A stretch of 64,000 bases of DNA from Aureococcus anophagefferens (Eukaryota; Sar; Pelagophyceae; Pelagomonadales; Pelagomonadaceae). The notes below the pieces were generated by a model. The model was given only the letters and a program-made list of their open reading frames with translations, had not been told where the DNA came from and ran no database searches. Numbering within the stretch: position 1 is the first letter of the stretch; each line of letters starts with the position of its first letter. The stretch is from the NCBI RefSeq assembly GCF_000186865.1, contig NW_008705590.1:199534-263533 (forward strand), written 5' to 3'. Positions 30,201-42,200 of this stretch are shown one piece after another. A program made the translations under genes and the position numbers.

Positions 30201-33200
30201 GAACGGCACGTCCGTCGCCGTGCCGACGTCCGACTTGGACGGCTACTACGGCGACGTCGTCTGCAACACGGACGACTGCGAGGTCCAGTCCATGTCCGTG
30301 TCGTCGACGTCCTTCGCGGGCAACTACGGCTCCGGCGCGGCGCTCCGCGAGGCGCGGCGGCGCCGGCGGCGTTTGGAGGCGCTCGGCGTCGACCCGGACT
30401 CGGAGTCGCTGCGGCGGCGGCGCCACCTCGCCGAGGACGCGCGACGGCGGGCGACGAGCGCGCACGCCTGGCGGACGAACGAGACCCTGGCGGACCACTC
30501 GCGGCGCGTGCTCCACGAGGCGCTCCTGTCGACGTCGCGCGTCTTAGAGGACGCCGAGGACGACGCGTCGATCTCGAACCCCGTGGTCTGCGTGACCCTG
30601 GGGTCGACGATCCTCTTCGACGTGTCGAACGCCTACTACCCGACCTACGAGTCGTCGTCGCTGCTCAACAGCAACGCGGACTTTGACTACTCGGCGTTCA
30701 CGTCGCTCGCGGAGACGGCGAGCTCGAGCGCGACGGTGAGCTCCTTCGCGTTCACGTTCACGGAGTCGGGGCTCTACGTCTTCTCCATGTCCGCGGCGTC
30801 CGACGTGTTAACGCTCATCAAGGTCATGGACGAGGGCACGGAGTGCTCGACGGAGGCCGCGTTCACGCCGATGACGTCGGCGAACCTCAACGCCGTCGGC
30901 GGCAAGCTCTCCGACGACATCGTGCTGGACCCGGACTGGGAGGTGCTGGGCGGGCTGCTGGGCGGGTTGTCGTTGATGATCTTCGGGGTCATCGGCGCGA
31001 TCTATTATTTCCGGAAGCAGGCCTGGAGCATCAAGACGAAGAAGGGCGCGCGGTACCGCGACCGCGCGAAGCACGCGGACCTCGACAAGCACGCGAAGAA
31101 GGGCGCGGTCTTCCGCAAGGGCGGCGAGGCGTCCGACGGCCCGCCGCTGCGGCCGGGCGCGGGCGGCGCGCGCGATTTGGACGAGGACGACGAGGACCTC
31201 GAGGATTTGGACGAGGAGGAGCTCGCGCGCCAGCTCCAGCGGCACCACGACCTCGTGGAGCAGGAGTTCTTCGGCCAGCGCGAGCTCGTGCGCCAGCTCC
31301 ACGAGGCCGTGACCCACGAGGCCGACGAGCTCAAGCGGCTCGTCGCCGCGTCGCTCGCGGACCACGCGTCGCCGAACAAGGCCAAGGAGGCGCTCCACAT
31401 GCTGCTCCACGGGTCGACGGCGCGGCGGCTCCACGACGGCGCCGCCGCGGGCGCCGAGGCCGAGGTCTTCCGCCTCGCGAGCCAGCTCGCGGTGCTGCTC
31501 GAGGAGGGCGGCGACCGCATGGCGCGCCGCGTCGTCGAGGAGGTCCGCGAGGCGACGGAGGTCGCTTTAGAGGAGCGCGGCGCCGTGCCCGAGAGCGACA
31601 CGCTGCGGCGCGTGCGCGGCGAGGTCGACGCGCTCGTGCGGGTCATCCACGACCAGCTCGTCGCCGGCACGGACGCGGAGCTCCGGCGGCGCCAGAATTA
31701 TAAGGCCGCCTTCGAGGCCTTCGCGGAGGCGCACGGCGACGTCGTGCTGCCCGTGAACGTCGTCGAGAAGATCAAGACGCTCGACGGCTTCGACGACGCG
31801 ACGGACGCGGCCGCGCACCATCTGGCGGAGGTGCTGGCGGAGTTCGAGGGCCGCGGCGGCCACTTTGTGGCCGCGCTCGCGAAGCGGGAGCGCCAGCTCG
31901 CGGCGGACCTCGCGCCGCCGCTCAGCGAGGGCGCGAACGGCGTCCTCGCCTGCGAGCAGGTGAAGCTCGGCGGCGTCGAGACCTTCGCGGACCTCCTGGA
32001 CCAGTTAGCGGCCGCTCTGAGGGCCATCTTCGGCGGCTTCGCGGGCGGCGACGCCGCGGAGCTCCGGCGCAACGCGGCCGCGGCGAAGCGCGACGAGGCC
32101 GAGGCCGCGCGCGCGGACCTCGACGCGGCCGTCCGCGCGGCGCTCGACGACCTGCCGCAGGACGCGAAGCTCGACGAGGTCCAGAACCAGCTCCGCGCGA
32201 TTCTGGAGAAGCTGTCGGGCCAGCCGGGCGGCGCGACGTCCGACCAGATCAAGGACATGATGGACGAGCTGCAGAAGCGGCCCGTGGGGTCGCCGCGCGA
32301 GGCCCACCACGAGATCGACGACGTCCACGCCATCGCCGAGGAGCACATGAAGGTGCTCGAGCAGGGCCTCGACGAGCGCCTCGGCCACGAGGTCGGCAAG
32401 ACGGACCTCGCCGACAAGGACCAGCACATCATGGAGGAGGCCATCGCGGCCTCGAAGGCCGAGGCGGCCCACATGCTCGAGCGCGAGAAGCAGCTCCACT
32501 CCTTCCGCCTCGCGGAGCTCGGCGCGCTCGAGGACCTCGACGAGGACGCCGAGGCCATCCTCGCCGAGAAGCACGCGGCGGAGAGCGCCGCGCTCGAGGA
32601 GCGCCTCGCCGTCGCGGCGGCGGCGGCCGCCGCGGGCGACGACGGCGACGGCGACGGCGACGACGCCGACGAGCCGGACTCGCCGCGCGGCGTCGAAGTT
32701 TCTACGGACGGCGCGCACAACGTGTCGCCCGAGGAGGTCGCGGAGGCCGACGCGCGCGCGGTGCGCGCGGTGCACCAGCGCGATTTAGCTGCTCTGAAGA
32801 GCCACCTCGCCGAGGAGGCCGCGCACAAGAAGGCCGCGCTCCAGCGGCGCCTGGCGGAGCTCCGCGCCAAACGCCTCGCGGCGGGCGACGCGGAGGCCGC
32901 CGTCGCCGCGGACGAGGACGCGGAGACGCGGGCCCTCGCGGCGGCTCTGGCGGACGAGGAGGCGCGCGAGATCGCCGCCGCGGAGTCGGAGCACGCGGAG
33001 CACCTCACTCAGCTCTACGAGGGCGAGAGCGCGGCCGCGTTGGAAGCCGCGCACGCGAAGGAGCACGCGACCGTGAGCCGCCAGCTCGACGCCCAGGCGG
33101 AGCGCGCGCGCGCGGACCTGGAGACGCGCATCGCGCCGCGGCGCCGCGGGCGGAAGAAGCGCGACGTCGAGGACGACCTCGAGCAGAAGAAGAAGGCCGC

Positions 33201-36200
33201 GCTCGACGCGCTCGCGGCGAACCACGGCGCGGAGCAGACCCACATGGCGGCGTCGAACGCGCTCAAGGACCAGCTCGGCGCGTCGCCCGCCGCGGACGCC
33301 GAGGCCGAGCGCCACCTCGCCGCGCGGAAGCTGCACCACGACGCCGCGGGCGAGCGGGCGGGCCTCGACGCGTCGCTCGACGCGGAGCGCCGCGCCAAGG
33401 AGCTGGCGTTGAAGGCGCGATTGGCGGCGCGGCGCCGCGCCGCCGAGCTCGACAAGGCCCACGCGGACGCCGTCGCCGACGAGTCGGAGCGTTTGGCCGA
33501 CGCCGCGCGCGACCGCGCGGACGCGGACCCCGACGACGTCGATTTGCAGCTCGCGGCCCAGGCGGCGGAGCTCAAGGCGGAGCAGGCCGACGCCGCAGCC
33601 ACGAAAGCCCGCGACGCCCTGGAGGCGCTCGACGACGCCGACGGAAACGACGAGGACGCGCTCGCCGCGGAGCTCGCGAAGAGCGCCAACGCCGCGCGCG
33701 CCAAGCTCGACGGCGACCTCGACGCGGAGCGGCGCCGGCGCCAGGCGGCCCTGCGCGCGCGCCTCGAGGCGAAGAAGCGCGCCGCGGAGAACGCCGCGCG
33801 CCAGGCCAAGCTCGCGGCCGACGACGCCGCGCGCGGCGCCGCGGAGCACCCGGACGACGAGTCTTTGAAACGGATGGCCGACGACCTCAAGGCCGACGCC
33901 GAGCGCGCGGCCGCCGACGCCACGGCCGTCGGCGACGTCTTAGCGAAGCTCGACGACGACGAGGCGGCGGCGAACCTCCACGGCGAGGACGACCTCCGGA
34001 GCGGCGCGGCCGCGCTAAGAGACGCGCAGGCCGAGGAGCGCGCGGCCCTCGAGGCCAAGCTTTTGGCGGAACAGGAGCGCAAGCAGGCGGCCTTAGCCGC
34101 CCGCCTCGACGCGCGGCGCAAGCGCGCGGAGCAGGACCTCGCGGCCGCGAAGGCGCGGGCCGACGCCGCCGACGCCAAAGCGGCGCTCGCGGCGACGGAC
34201 GCGGAGGTCTGGAAGGGCACGGACGACGAGGCCGCGCACCTTTTGGAGCTCGACGAGGCGCGCCAGGCCGCCGCCGACGCGCGCGGCGACGTCGCCGCCG
34301 CCGAGGCGGCCGTCGCGGGTTTGGGCGACGACGCGGACGACGCGGAACGCGACCTCGCGGCGGAACTCCGCGCGGCCCGGGACCGCGAGATGGCGCGGCT
34401 GGACGCCGCTCTAGAGGCGGAGCGCCGCGCGAAGCGGGACGCGCTGAAGGCGCGTTTGGAGGCGCGGCGGAAGCGCGCCGCCGAGGACGCGGCGGCGAAG
34501 CGCGAGGACCTGTCGCACGCCAAGGAGGCCGCGGCCGCGGGCGACGGCGACGCGGCCGCGGACGTCGCCGAGCTCGAGCGGGCCGTCGCCGACGCCGAGG
34601 ATGACGTCAAGGCGCTCGAGAAGGAGATCGACGGCGTCGACGTGGACCTCGCGGCCATGGTTGCGGCGAGGGAGGCCGAACAGACGCGGCTCCGCGAGCG
34701 GCTCGAGGCGGACCGCGCGGCCAAAAGAAAGGCCCTGGAGGCGCGGCTCGCCGCGAAGAAGCAGGCCGCCGCCGAGAAGCAGGCGGCCTACGCGGCTCTG
34801 GTCAAGGATCAAGCGGATGCCGTGCCTGGTTCTCCGGAAGAGCAAGCGCTCAAGGACCGCGCCGAGGTCGCGCGCCACGACGTCGAGGCCACGAAGGCCG
34901 CGGTCAAGGGCGCCGAAAAGGCGTTGGAGGCCGTCGACGACGGGGGGCTCCGCGAGCGGACCGCGGCCGACACCGCGGAGCTCGAGGCGCGGCTGGACGC
35001 GGAGCGGCGCGCGAAGCGCGACGGTCTGCGGGACCGCCTCGCGAAGCGCAAGAAGGCCGCCGCCGACGCCAAGGCCGCCGCCGCCGCGCTCGGGAAGAGC
35101 GCGTCGACGCCCGAGGAGCGGGCGCGGGCCGCCGAGGCCGCCGCGGACGCGGACGACCAGGTCGCGGCCGTCGCGGAACTCGAGCAGGAGCTCGTCGAGC
35201 AGGAGGCCGTGGACTTGGAAGCCATGCGACGGGCGCGGGAGCTGGAACGGCAGAAGCTCGAGGACGACCTGAGCCACGACCGCTCGAAGCGCAAGGACGC
35301 GCTGAAGGCGCGCCTGGAGGCGCGGCGGCGCCAGGCCGAGCTCGAGCGCGCGAACAAGGAGGCCAAGGCCCTCGCGGCGCGCCAGGACGCCGACGCCGCC
35401 GCCGAGGCCGGCGACGCGGGCGCCGCCGAGGCCGTCGCCAAGGCCGACGCGCTCGAGCAGCAGGCCGCGGAAGCGTCGGCGGCCGTCGTCGCCGTCGAGC
35501 AGGAGATGGCCGAGGCCGACGACGGCGGCGACGACGACGAGGCGCGCCGGCGCGCCGAGGAGCTGCGGAAATTGCGCGACGCCGAGCTGGAGCGGGTCCG
35601 CAAGGCCATGGAGGACGACCACGCGGGCGCGTCGTCGTCGCTGAAGGCGCGGCTGGAGGCCCGACGAGCGAAGGCGAAGGCGGACGCCGAACGCAAGGCG
35701 TCCGACGCCGCCGACGCCCGCGAGCGGGCCGAACTCGCCAAGGACACGCTCGAGGACCACAAGGGCACGGAGGCCGAGGCGACGCTCGCGCGCGCCGCCG
35801 CGAGCGCCGAGGCCGAAGCGAAAGCGATGAGCGCCGCGGCGGATCACGCCGCGGTCGCGCTCGCGGATCAGGAGAAGGACGACGAGGAGGCCCTGCGCCG
35901 CCAGGCCGAGGAGCTCGCGCGGCGCCGCGACGAGGAGCTGCGCCGCTTGGAGGCCCGGGCCGACGCGGAGCGCGCGCGCAAGAAGGACGCGCTCTCCGCG
36001 CGGCTCAGCGCGAAGCGGAAGCTCGCCGAGATGGACGCCGCCGCCAAGGCCGACGCGGCCCGCGAGGCCAGCGATCGCGCCAAGACGGCGCGCGAGCTCG
36101 CGGAGAAGAGTCGCGGCACGCCGCTGGAGGCATCGACGCGCGAGCAGGCGGACATGGCCGAGGCGTACGCGGACGCGGCGAGTGACGCCGCGTCGGCGGC

Positions 36201-39200
36201 CGTCGAGGCCCTCGAGGCGCTCGCGGAGTCCGAGGCCGTGGAGGAGAAGGCCGTGGATTCTAATTTGCTGAAGAGCGCGGCCGCGGACGCCGAGCGCGTC
36301 ACGGCCGAGCTCGCCGCGGAGCGGGATCGCAAAAAGTCGGCCCTCCAGGCGAAATTGGCCGCGCGACGCAAAGCCCTCGAAGCCAAAGCCAACGAATCGC
36401 GCGACGCCGCCGAGGCCGCGCGTGCGCTGGCCGACGAAGCGGAGGCCGGCGATTCAAACCCCGAGGAACTCAAGGCTCTAAAGCAGGAGGCGGCTAACGC
36501 TGAAGCCCGGGCCGACATGGCGGAAGAGGCGCTCGAGCACGTGGAAGAGATCGACGAGGACGACGACGACGCTGCTCACGACGCCACGGGCGCTGGGGAC
36601 GACTCGAAGGCGCGAGCCCGTGTCCTGCTCGCACGCTTCCGACAACTCCATCTCCTCCCGGGCCCCCTACGTTTAGAGACGCATCACGACAACTCCATCT
36701 ATTGTAGGCTCTCGCGGACGACCTCCGCCGCCGCCGGAACGCTGATTTAGACGCGCTCAACGAACGCCTGGACGCCGAGAAAAACGGCCGGGCCGCTGCG
36801 CTGCGCGCTAGACTCGCCGCTAGAAAGAAAGCAGCCCAGCAGGACGCGATCGCCAAGCGCGCGGCGGCCTTGGCGGCGCTCGACGCGGCCAAAGTCGCCC
36901 AGGAAGATGCGGCGGGGCGAGAAGATCCGGACGAGAAAGCAGCTGCCGAAAAGTACGTAGTCGCGTGCAGAGCCCGCGGACCCACGACCTACGCGCCCGC
37001 GCAGGTTGGCCACGGCGCTCGCCGCGGAGGCTCAAGCTAGCGCGACCGCGGCAACCCTCGCCGAGCAGCAGATCGCCGCGATCGACGACGAGGCGGCCGT
37101 CGCCGAGGAGTCGCTCGATGAGGAGCGCGTTGCCCAGCGCGGATACGTCGGCCCCGCGAGCCGGGACGTTCTGCCCCAACGTAGGTTCCGGCGCGCGCGG
37201 GACGCGGAGCTACAAAAGCTGGAAGGGAACCTGGAATCGGAGCGCAAGCGCAAACACGATAGCCTCGCGGCGCGGCGGGCGGCTCGCAAGAAGCAGGCCC
37301 AGCTCGACGCCGCGGCAAAACAAGCTGCTGCGGAGCGCGCGGCTCGGGAGGCCTCGCACGGATCCGGTGTCCGGTGTCCGGGGTTCGCGATCGAGGTGGT
37401 AGAGAGAACGGCCGAACGTCATGGTCGGTGGTTCGAATCCGGTCCCGTGGTCACGAATCCGGATGGTGGGGTCCCGTGGTCACGAATCCGGATGGTGGAT
37501 GACCACGAATGGTTCGAACCGGTCATAGATGGATGGATTCGAAGCCGCCCCCATCTTACTACCCCCGCAGGCTCGCGAAGGAAGACGCGGAACAGCTGTC
37601 TGGCAGCGACGAAGGCGCGGAGGCGCTCGAGACGGCCGCGCTGCTCGAGGAGGAGCGCATGGCAGCGGTCGCAGAGGCAGAACTAGCTAAAGCCCAGGTC
37701 GTCGAGTTGGAGAAAGCCGAGGCCGCTGAAGAGTGCGCCGCCGTGTCCGTGATGTGGTCTCGATCCGGAATATACCGGACAAAAGATTTTTGGCGGGAAA
37801 ATTTGAAAGGCGGAGTCGCGACGGGGCCCCCGAGGGACCGCGCGAGCCCGCCGGATCGCTCACGCACACGGACAGGAGTCGACGGGGTCGTGCGTCGGAC
37901 TATCGCACCGGGATTACGTTCTCAACGACGTCTTCCGTCGTAGGTCCGGGTGGTACAAGCACGACGACGGCGGCGAGTCGCGGCGGCGGGCGGACGCGCT
38001 GAAGGCTGTGCACGCTCGGGAGATATCGGCGCTCGAGGCGAAGATTGACGGCGAGGCCAAGAAGCAGAAGGACGCTCTCAAAGCCCGCCTCGCTGCCAGG
38101 AGGAAGTCCAAGGCCGACGGTGCGACCGGAGCCGCGTCGGCGCCGGAGGCGTCCGACGCGCCGGCGAGCGGCGAAGCGCACCCCCACGAACCGTCGGAGC
38201 TCGAGCAGATGGCCCTGCAAAACATGCAACTCATGGCCGAGCGGCTGGCGGCCATCGAGGGACTCCTGAGCAAGCAGCGGGAGGAGGCGGCCGACGGCGG
38301 GTCGAGCGCGGACGCTCTGGCTCGCATGGCCCGCGAGCGCGCAGAGGCTCAAGCGGCCCTAGAAGCCAAGGTCGCCGCCGAGAGTCAGGCCCGCGCGCAA
38401 GCCCTGGAATCCGAGCTCGCGGCGACCCGCGACGGCGCGGCCGCGGAGCTCGAGGCTGTGTGGAAATCAACCACTGGTTTGGGCGGTCCCCACCAAACTT
38501 CAGAACTCTCTATCTCGGTCAAATCGAAGTCGATTCGGCTGATTTTTGGACGAATCGATTGCTCTCGTCGAGCTCTCGAAGCAGAACTGAGGAGCTTGTG
38601 TCGAACCTTTCAATTACGAGAACATTGAAGTCGGCTTGAAGATTTGATTTCCACACAGGCTCGAGGACCTCGGCGTCGCGGGATCCGACGTCGCCGACGT
38701 GCTCGGCGCGTCCCACGCGGCCGCGCTCGCCGACGCCGCCGCCGACGATGCCAAGGGAGACGTGGCGACGGCGGATCAGGCCTTCGCGGCGACGATGGAG
38801 GCCGCGCAGTTGACGGCGGCCGCGCGGGCGGCCGGCGACGACGAGGGAGACCTATCGCCCGACGTGCTCGAGGCGCTCCGCAAGAAACACGAGGCGGAGA
38901 AGGCGGCCCTCGACAAGTCTTTGGAGGCAGAGAAAAAGCGGCGCGACGCGCGGCTGGCGGAGCGGCGCGCGCGGCGCAAGCACGCCAAGGAGTCCGGCGC
39001 GGCCGTCCAAGCTCCAGAAGACGAGGACGACGCGGCCCAAGCCCAAATAGAAGAGGACGACAAGCGCGCGGCCCTCGAGGCGAAGCAGAAGCTCGAGGCC
39101 GACAAGACCGAGGCGCTGTTCGCGAAGATCGCCAAGCTCGAGGAGGCCCACGCGGAGCAGACGCGGCTTCTCGAGGAGGCGGCCGCGCGCGAGAAGGCAG

Positions 39201-42200
39201 CGAACAGCGACAGGAAAAGGGTGATTCAACGTCGCTTCAACGTGAGTGTTCCACGCGCGCGCGTACCAGGAAAAGCATCCACGCTTCGAGAGCGCTCCGA
39301 GAGATGATCGCTCGTCCAAAAATCAGCCGAAACGAGTGAGAAACGGCCGAGATAGGAGCCTTTGAAGTTGGGAATTTCGCACCCTTTTGCTCCCAGGCGT
39401 CGAAGCGCGAGGCCATCCTCGCGAAATTCCAGGGCGCGGCGCGCGCGGAGGGCCTCAAGCAGATCGAGGCTTTGGAGGCCGCGCCGCCCGCCGAGGAGCT
39501 GTCCCGGGCCCACGAGGACCACGCCGCGGCCGTCGCCGCGGTCCTCGGCGAGGAGCGCGTCGACCGGCTGAGCGGCGCCGCCGCGGACGAACAACTTGGC
39601 AAAATCATCGCCGACGAGGACGAGCGCCGACAAATCATGGAGGCCGACCTCAAGGCGAAGCGCGCCCTCGAGCGCAATAAGCTCAAGGAGCGGCTCAAGG
39701 CGCGGCGCGCCAAGGCGCGCGCCGCGGGCGAGGGCGTCTCGGACCACGGCGAGGACGACGACGACGACGCGCTGACGCCGGAGGAGACGAGGGAGGAGGC
39801 CGAGGCCCTCGCTGCTTTGGATGCCGAACTCGACGGCGCCGAGGAGACCGCGCGGAAGCAACGAGAGAAGACCGCGAAAGCGACGGTCGCCGCGGCCGAA
39901 AAAGCGCGCCAAGAGGCCGCGGAGCTCTCGGCCGAAGACGCAGAAAGAGAAGCGGCGCGCAAGGCCAGGGCCGAGGCCGACGAGCTCGCCGCGCGGTCCA
40001 AGCTCGACGCCCTCAAGGCGTCCCACGAGGGCGAGGAGGCCGCCGCGGCCGACGCGCTCCGAAGCCGCCGGTCGTCGATGACAGGGCAGGACAAAAGAGC
40101 GAAATTCCCAACTTCAAAGGCTCATATCTCGGCCGTTTTCCACTCGTTTCTGCTGATTTTTGGACGAGCGATCATCTATTGGAACGGTCTCGAAGCGTAG
40201 ATGCTTTTTTTTGGAACGCGCGCGCGTGGAACACTCACGTTGAAGCGACATTGAATCACCCTTGTCCTGCCCAGGTCGATGAACAAGAAGCTCCAGGAGC
40301 GCCTCGCGAAGCGCAAGGCCGAGCTGGAGAAGGCCTCGGCGAGCGAGGAGGACGTCGCGAAGAAGCTCGCGGAAGAACAGCGCCTCGCCGAGGTCGCGGA
40401 CCGCGAGGCCCTCGAGAAGCAGGAGCGCGACGCGGACGACGCGCTCCGCAAAAGGCGTCAGGCGCACGAGCGCGACATGGCCGCGGCCCAGGCGGACCTC
40501 GCGCGGGCCCAGGAGGAGGCGGCCATCGCGGCGACGCGCGAGGCCGCCGTCCAGGCCAAGAAGCTCGCGGAGCAGCGCGCGTCGGCGTCGCTCGCGCTCG
40601 TCCAGGAGGAGGCCGCGGCCGAGCGGCGCCGCGCGGAAAAAGAAGCCGAGGACGCTTTAAAAGCGAAGCAGCTGCAGGCACTCCGGGAAGAAGCCGAGAG
40701 CGACGCCGCCAAGGCCGCCCACACGCTCGCGACGCAGCGCACGGAGCAGCAGTCGAAGCTCCAGAAGCGCCTGCAAGCGAAGAAGCGCCGCAAGAACGTC
40801 GCCGCCGCCGACAAGGAAGAAAAGGACAAGCTCGCGGCCGCGGCCCACGCGCAGCGCGCCGAGGAGGAGCGCAAGGCCCTCAAGGAGAAACAAGAAAAGC
40901 AGGCGGCCAAGCTCAAGCAGCAGATGGACGCCGAGGAGGCCCAGGCGCCCTGGGCCAAGACCCTACAGTTCCGTTTGGAGGCCGCGGGCTACTCCGCGGA
41001 CATGCCCCTGGGCGAGGTCGTGCGCGTGCTGCGCGGCGCGTTAGACGAGGGCGTCGTGCCCGAGGCCGACGAGGGCGCCGCCGTCGAGTTCGTGCTCCAG
41101 AAGCGCCACGCGGCCGAGAGCGCCGCGCTCCTCACGAAGCAGTACGCGGAGCGGTCGAAGTTGCTGGCGTCCGCGTTAAACGATCTGCTGGATGAGAAGG
41201 CGCAGAAGCGATCCGCCATCATGGCCGAGCACGTCGGCGAGCCCGAGCGCGCCGCCCGCTTCGAGGAGCTCGACGCGGAGTTCATCACGAAGCAGGCGGC
41301 GATGCAGGCGGACGTTGCCAACTCCGTCGAGGACCACCACCTCGCCGCCGAGGCCCAGCTGCGCCGGCGCCACATGACCGAGGTCATCGAGACCATGCGG
41401 TTCCTGGAGTCGCTCAACCGGCCCATGAACCCCGGCGCCGTCGACGAGCAGTTCGACGAGGCCGCGCACGAAGCGGAGCTCAAGAAGATGCAGGACGACA
41501 TGGAGGCGGAGAAGGCCGCCCAGCTCAAGAAGATCGAGGACGAGCGCGCCGCCGCCGAGAAGCGCCTCGCCGACGACCACGCGACGAAGATGAAGGAGCT
41601 CGAGGCGGAGCAGGCCGCGGAGGCGGAGCGCGCGCGCGACGACGCCGCGAAGAAGCTCGCGGAAGAGAAGGAGCGCCACGCCAAGAAGCTCGCGGAGGCG
41701 TCCCAGACCGCTTCCGAAGAAGAAAAGCGGCGCCTCATGGAGGAGGCGACGAAGGAGCACGACCGCGCGGAGGCGGAGATCGTCGCGCAGCGGAAGGAGG
41801 CGCACGCGGGTTTGAAGTCGCGCCTCGCGGCCCGCAAGAAGAAGCGCCAGGCCCAGCTCGGCGCCCAGGTCGCCCAGCAGAACGCGGAGGCGAGCCGCCT
41901 CCAGCGCCAGGTGTCCCAGGAGATGACGCTCAAGGCCGAGCTCAAGGGCGCGGAGGCCGCCGTCAAAAGGTCCCAAGGCGACATGTCGCCGCGGATCAAG
42001 AAGAAGTGGGATTTGGCGCTGCGGTCGTCCATGAGCGGCAAGGCGGGCTTCGAGGCCGCCGCGGCGGCGGCGGCGCGCGCGGCGGCGCCGGCGAGCCCCG
42101 GCCCGTCGCTCGCGGACTCGGCCGCGATGGTCGCGGTCAAGTCGAAGCTCGAGAACATCGAGCAGCTCGTGGGCAAGCGCGACGCGTTCACGTCCAAGCT

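Larger units (their letters stand above)
33350..38110 (+). repeat. ~270-357 bp coiled-coil repeats in the cytosolic tail
   Basis: An ARL-x-ARRK-type block recurs near 33421, 33757, 34105, 34450, 34741, 35035, 35305, 35650, 35998, 36355, 36800, 37270 and 38085. Each is preceded by a (L)DAERRxKRDALK segment and followed by a variable Ala-rich helix with acidic turns, giving about 13 diverged units of ~90-119 residues. Confidence 0.8.

Noticed and set aside
37379..37448. A functional tRNA gene
   Set aside because: Boxes A and B are present, but the T stem is mismatched, the anticodon loop is not standard and the acceptor stem needs several G-U pairs; it is better read as a relic or SINE-like fragment.
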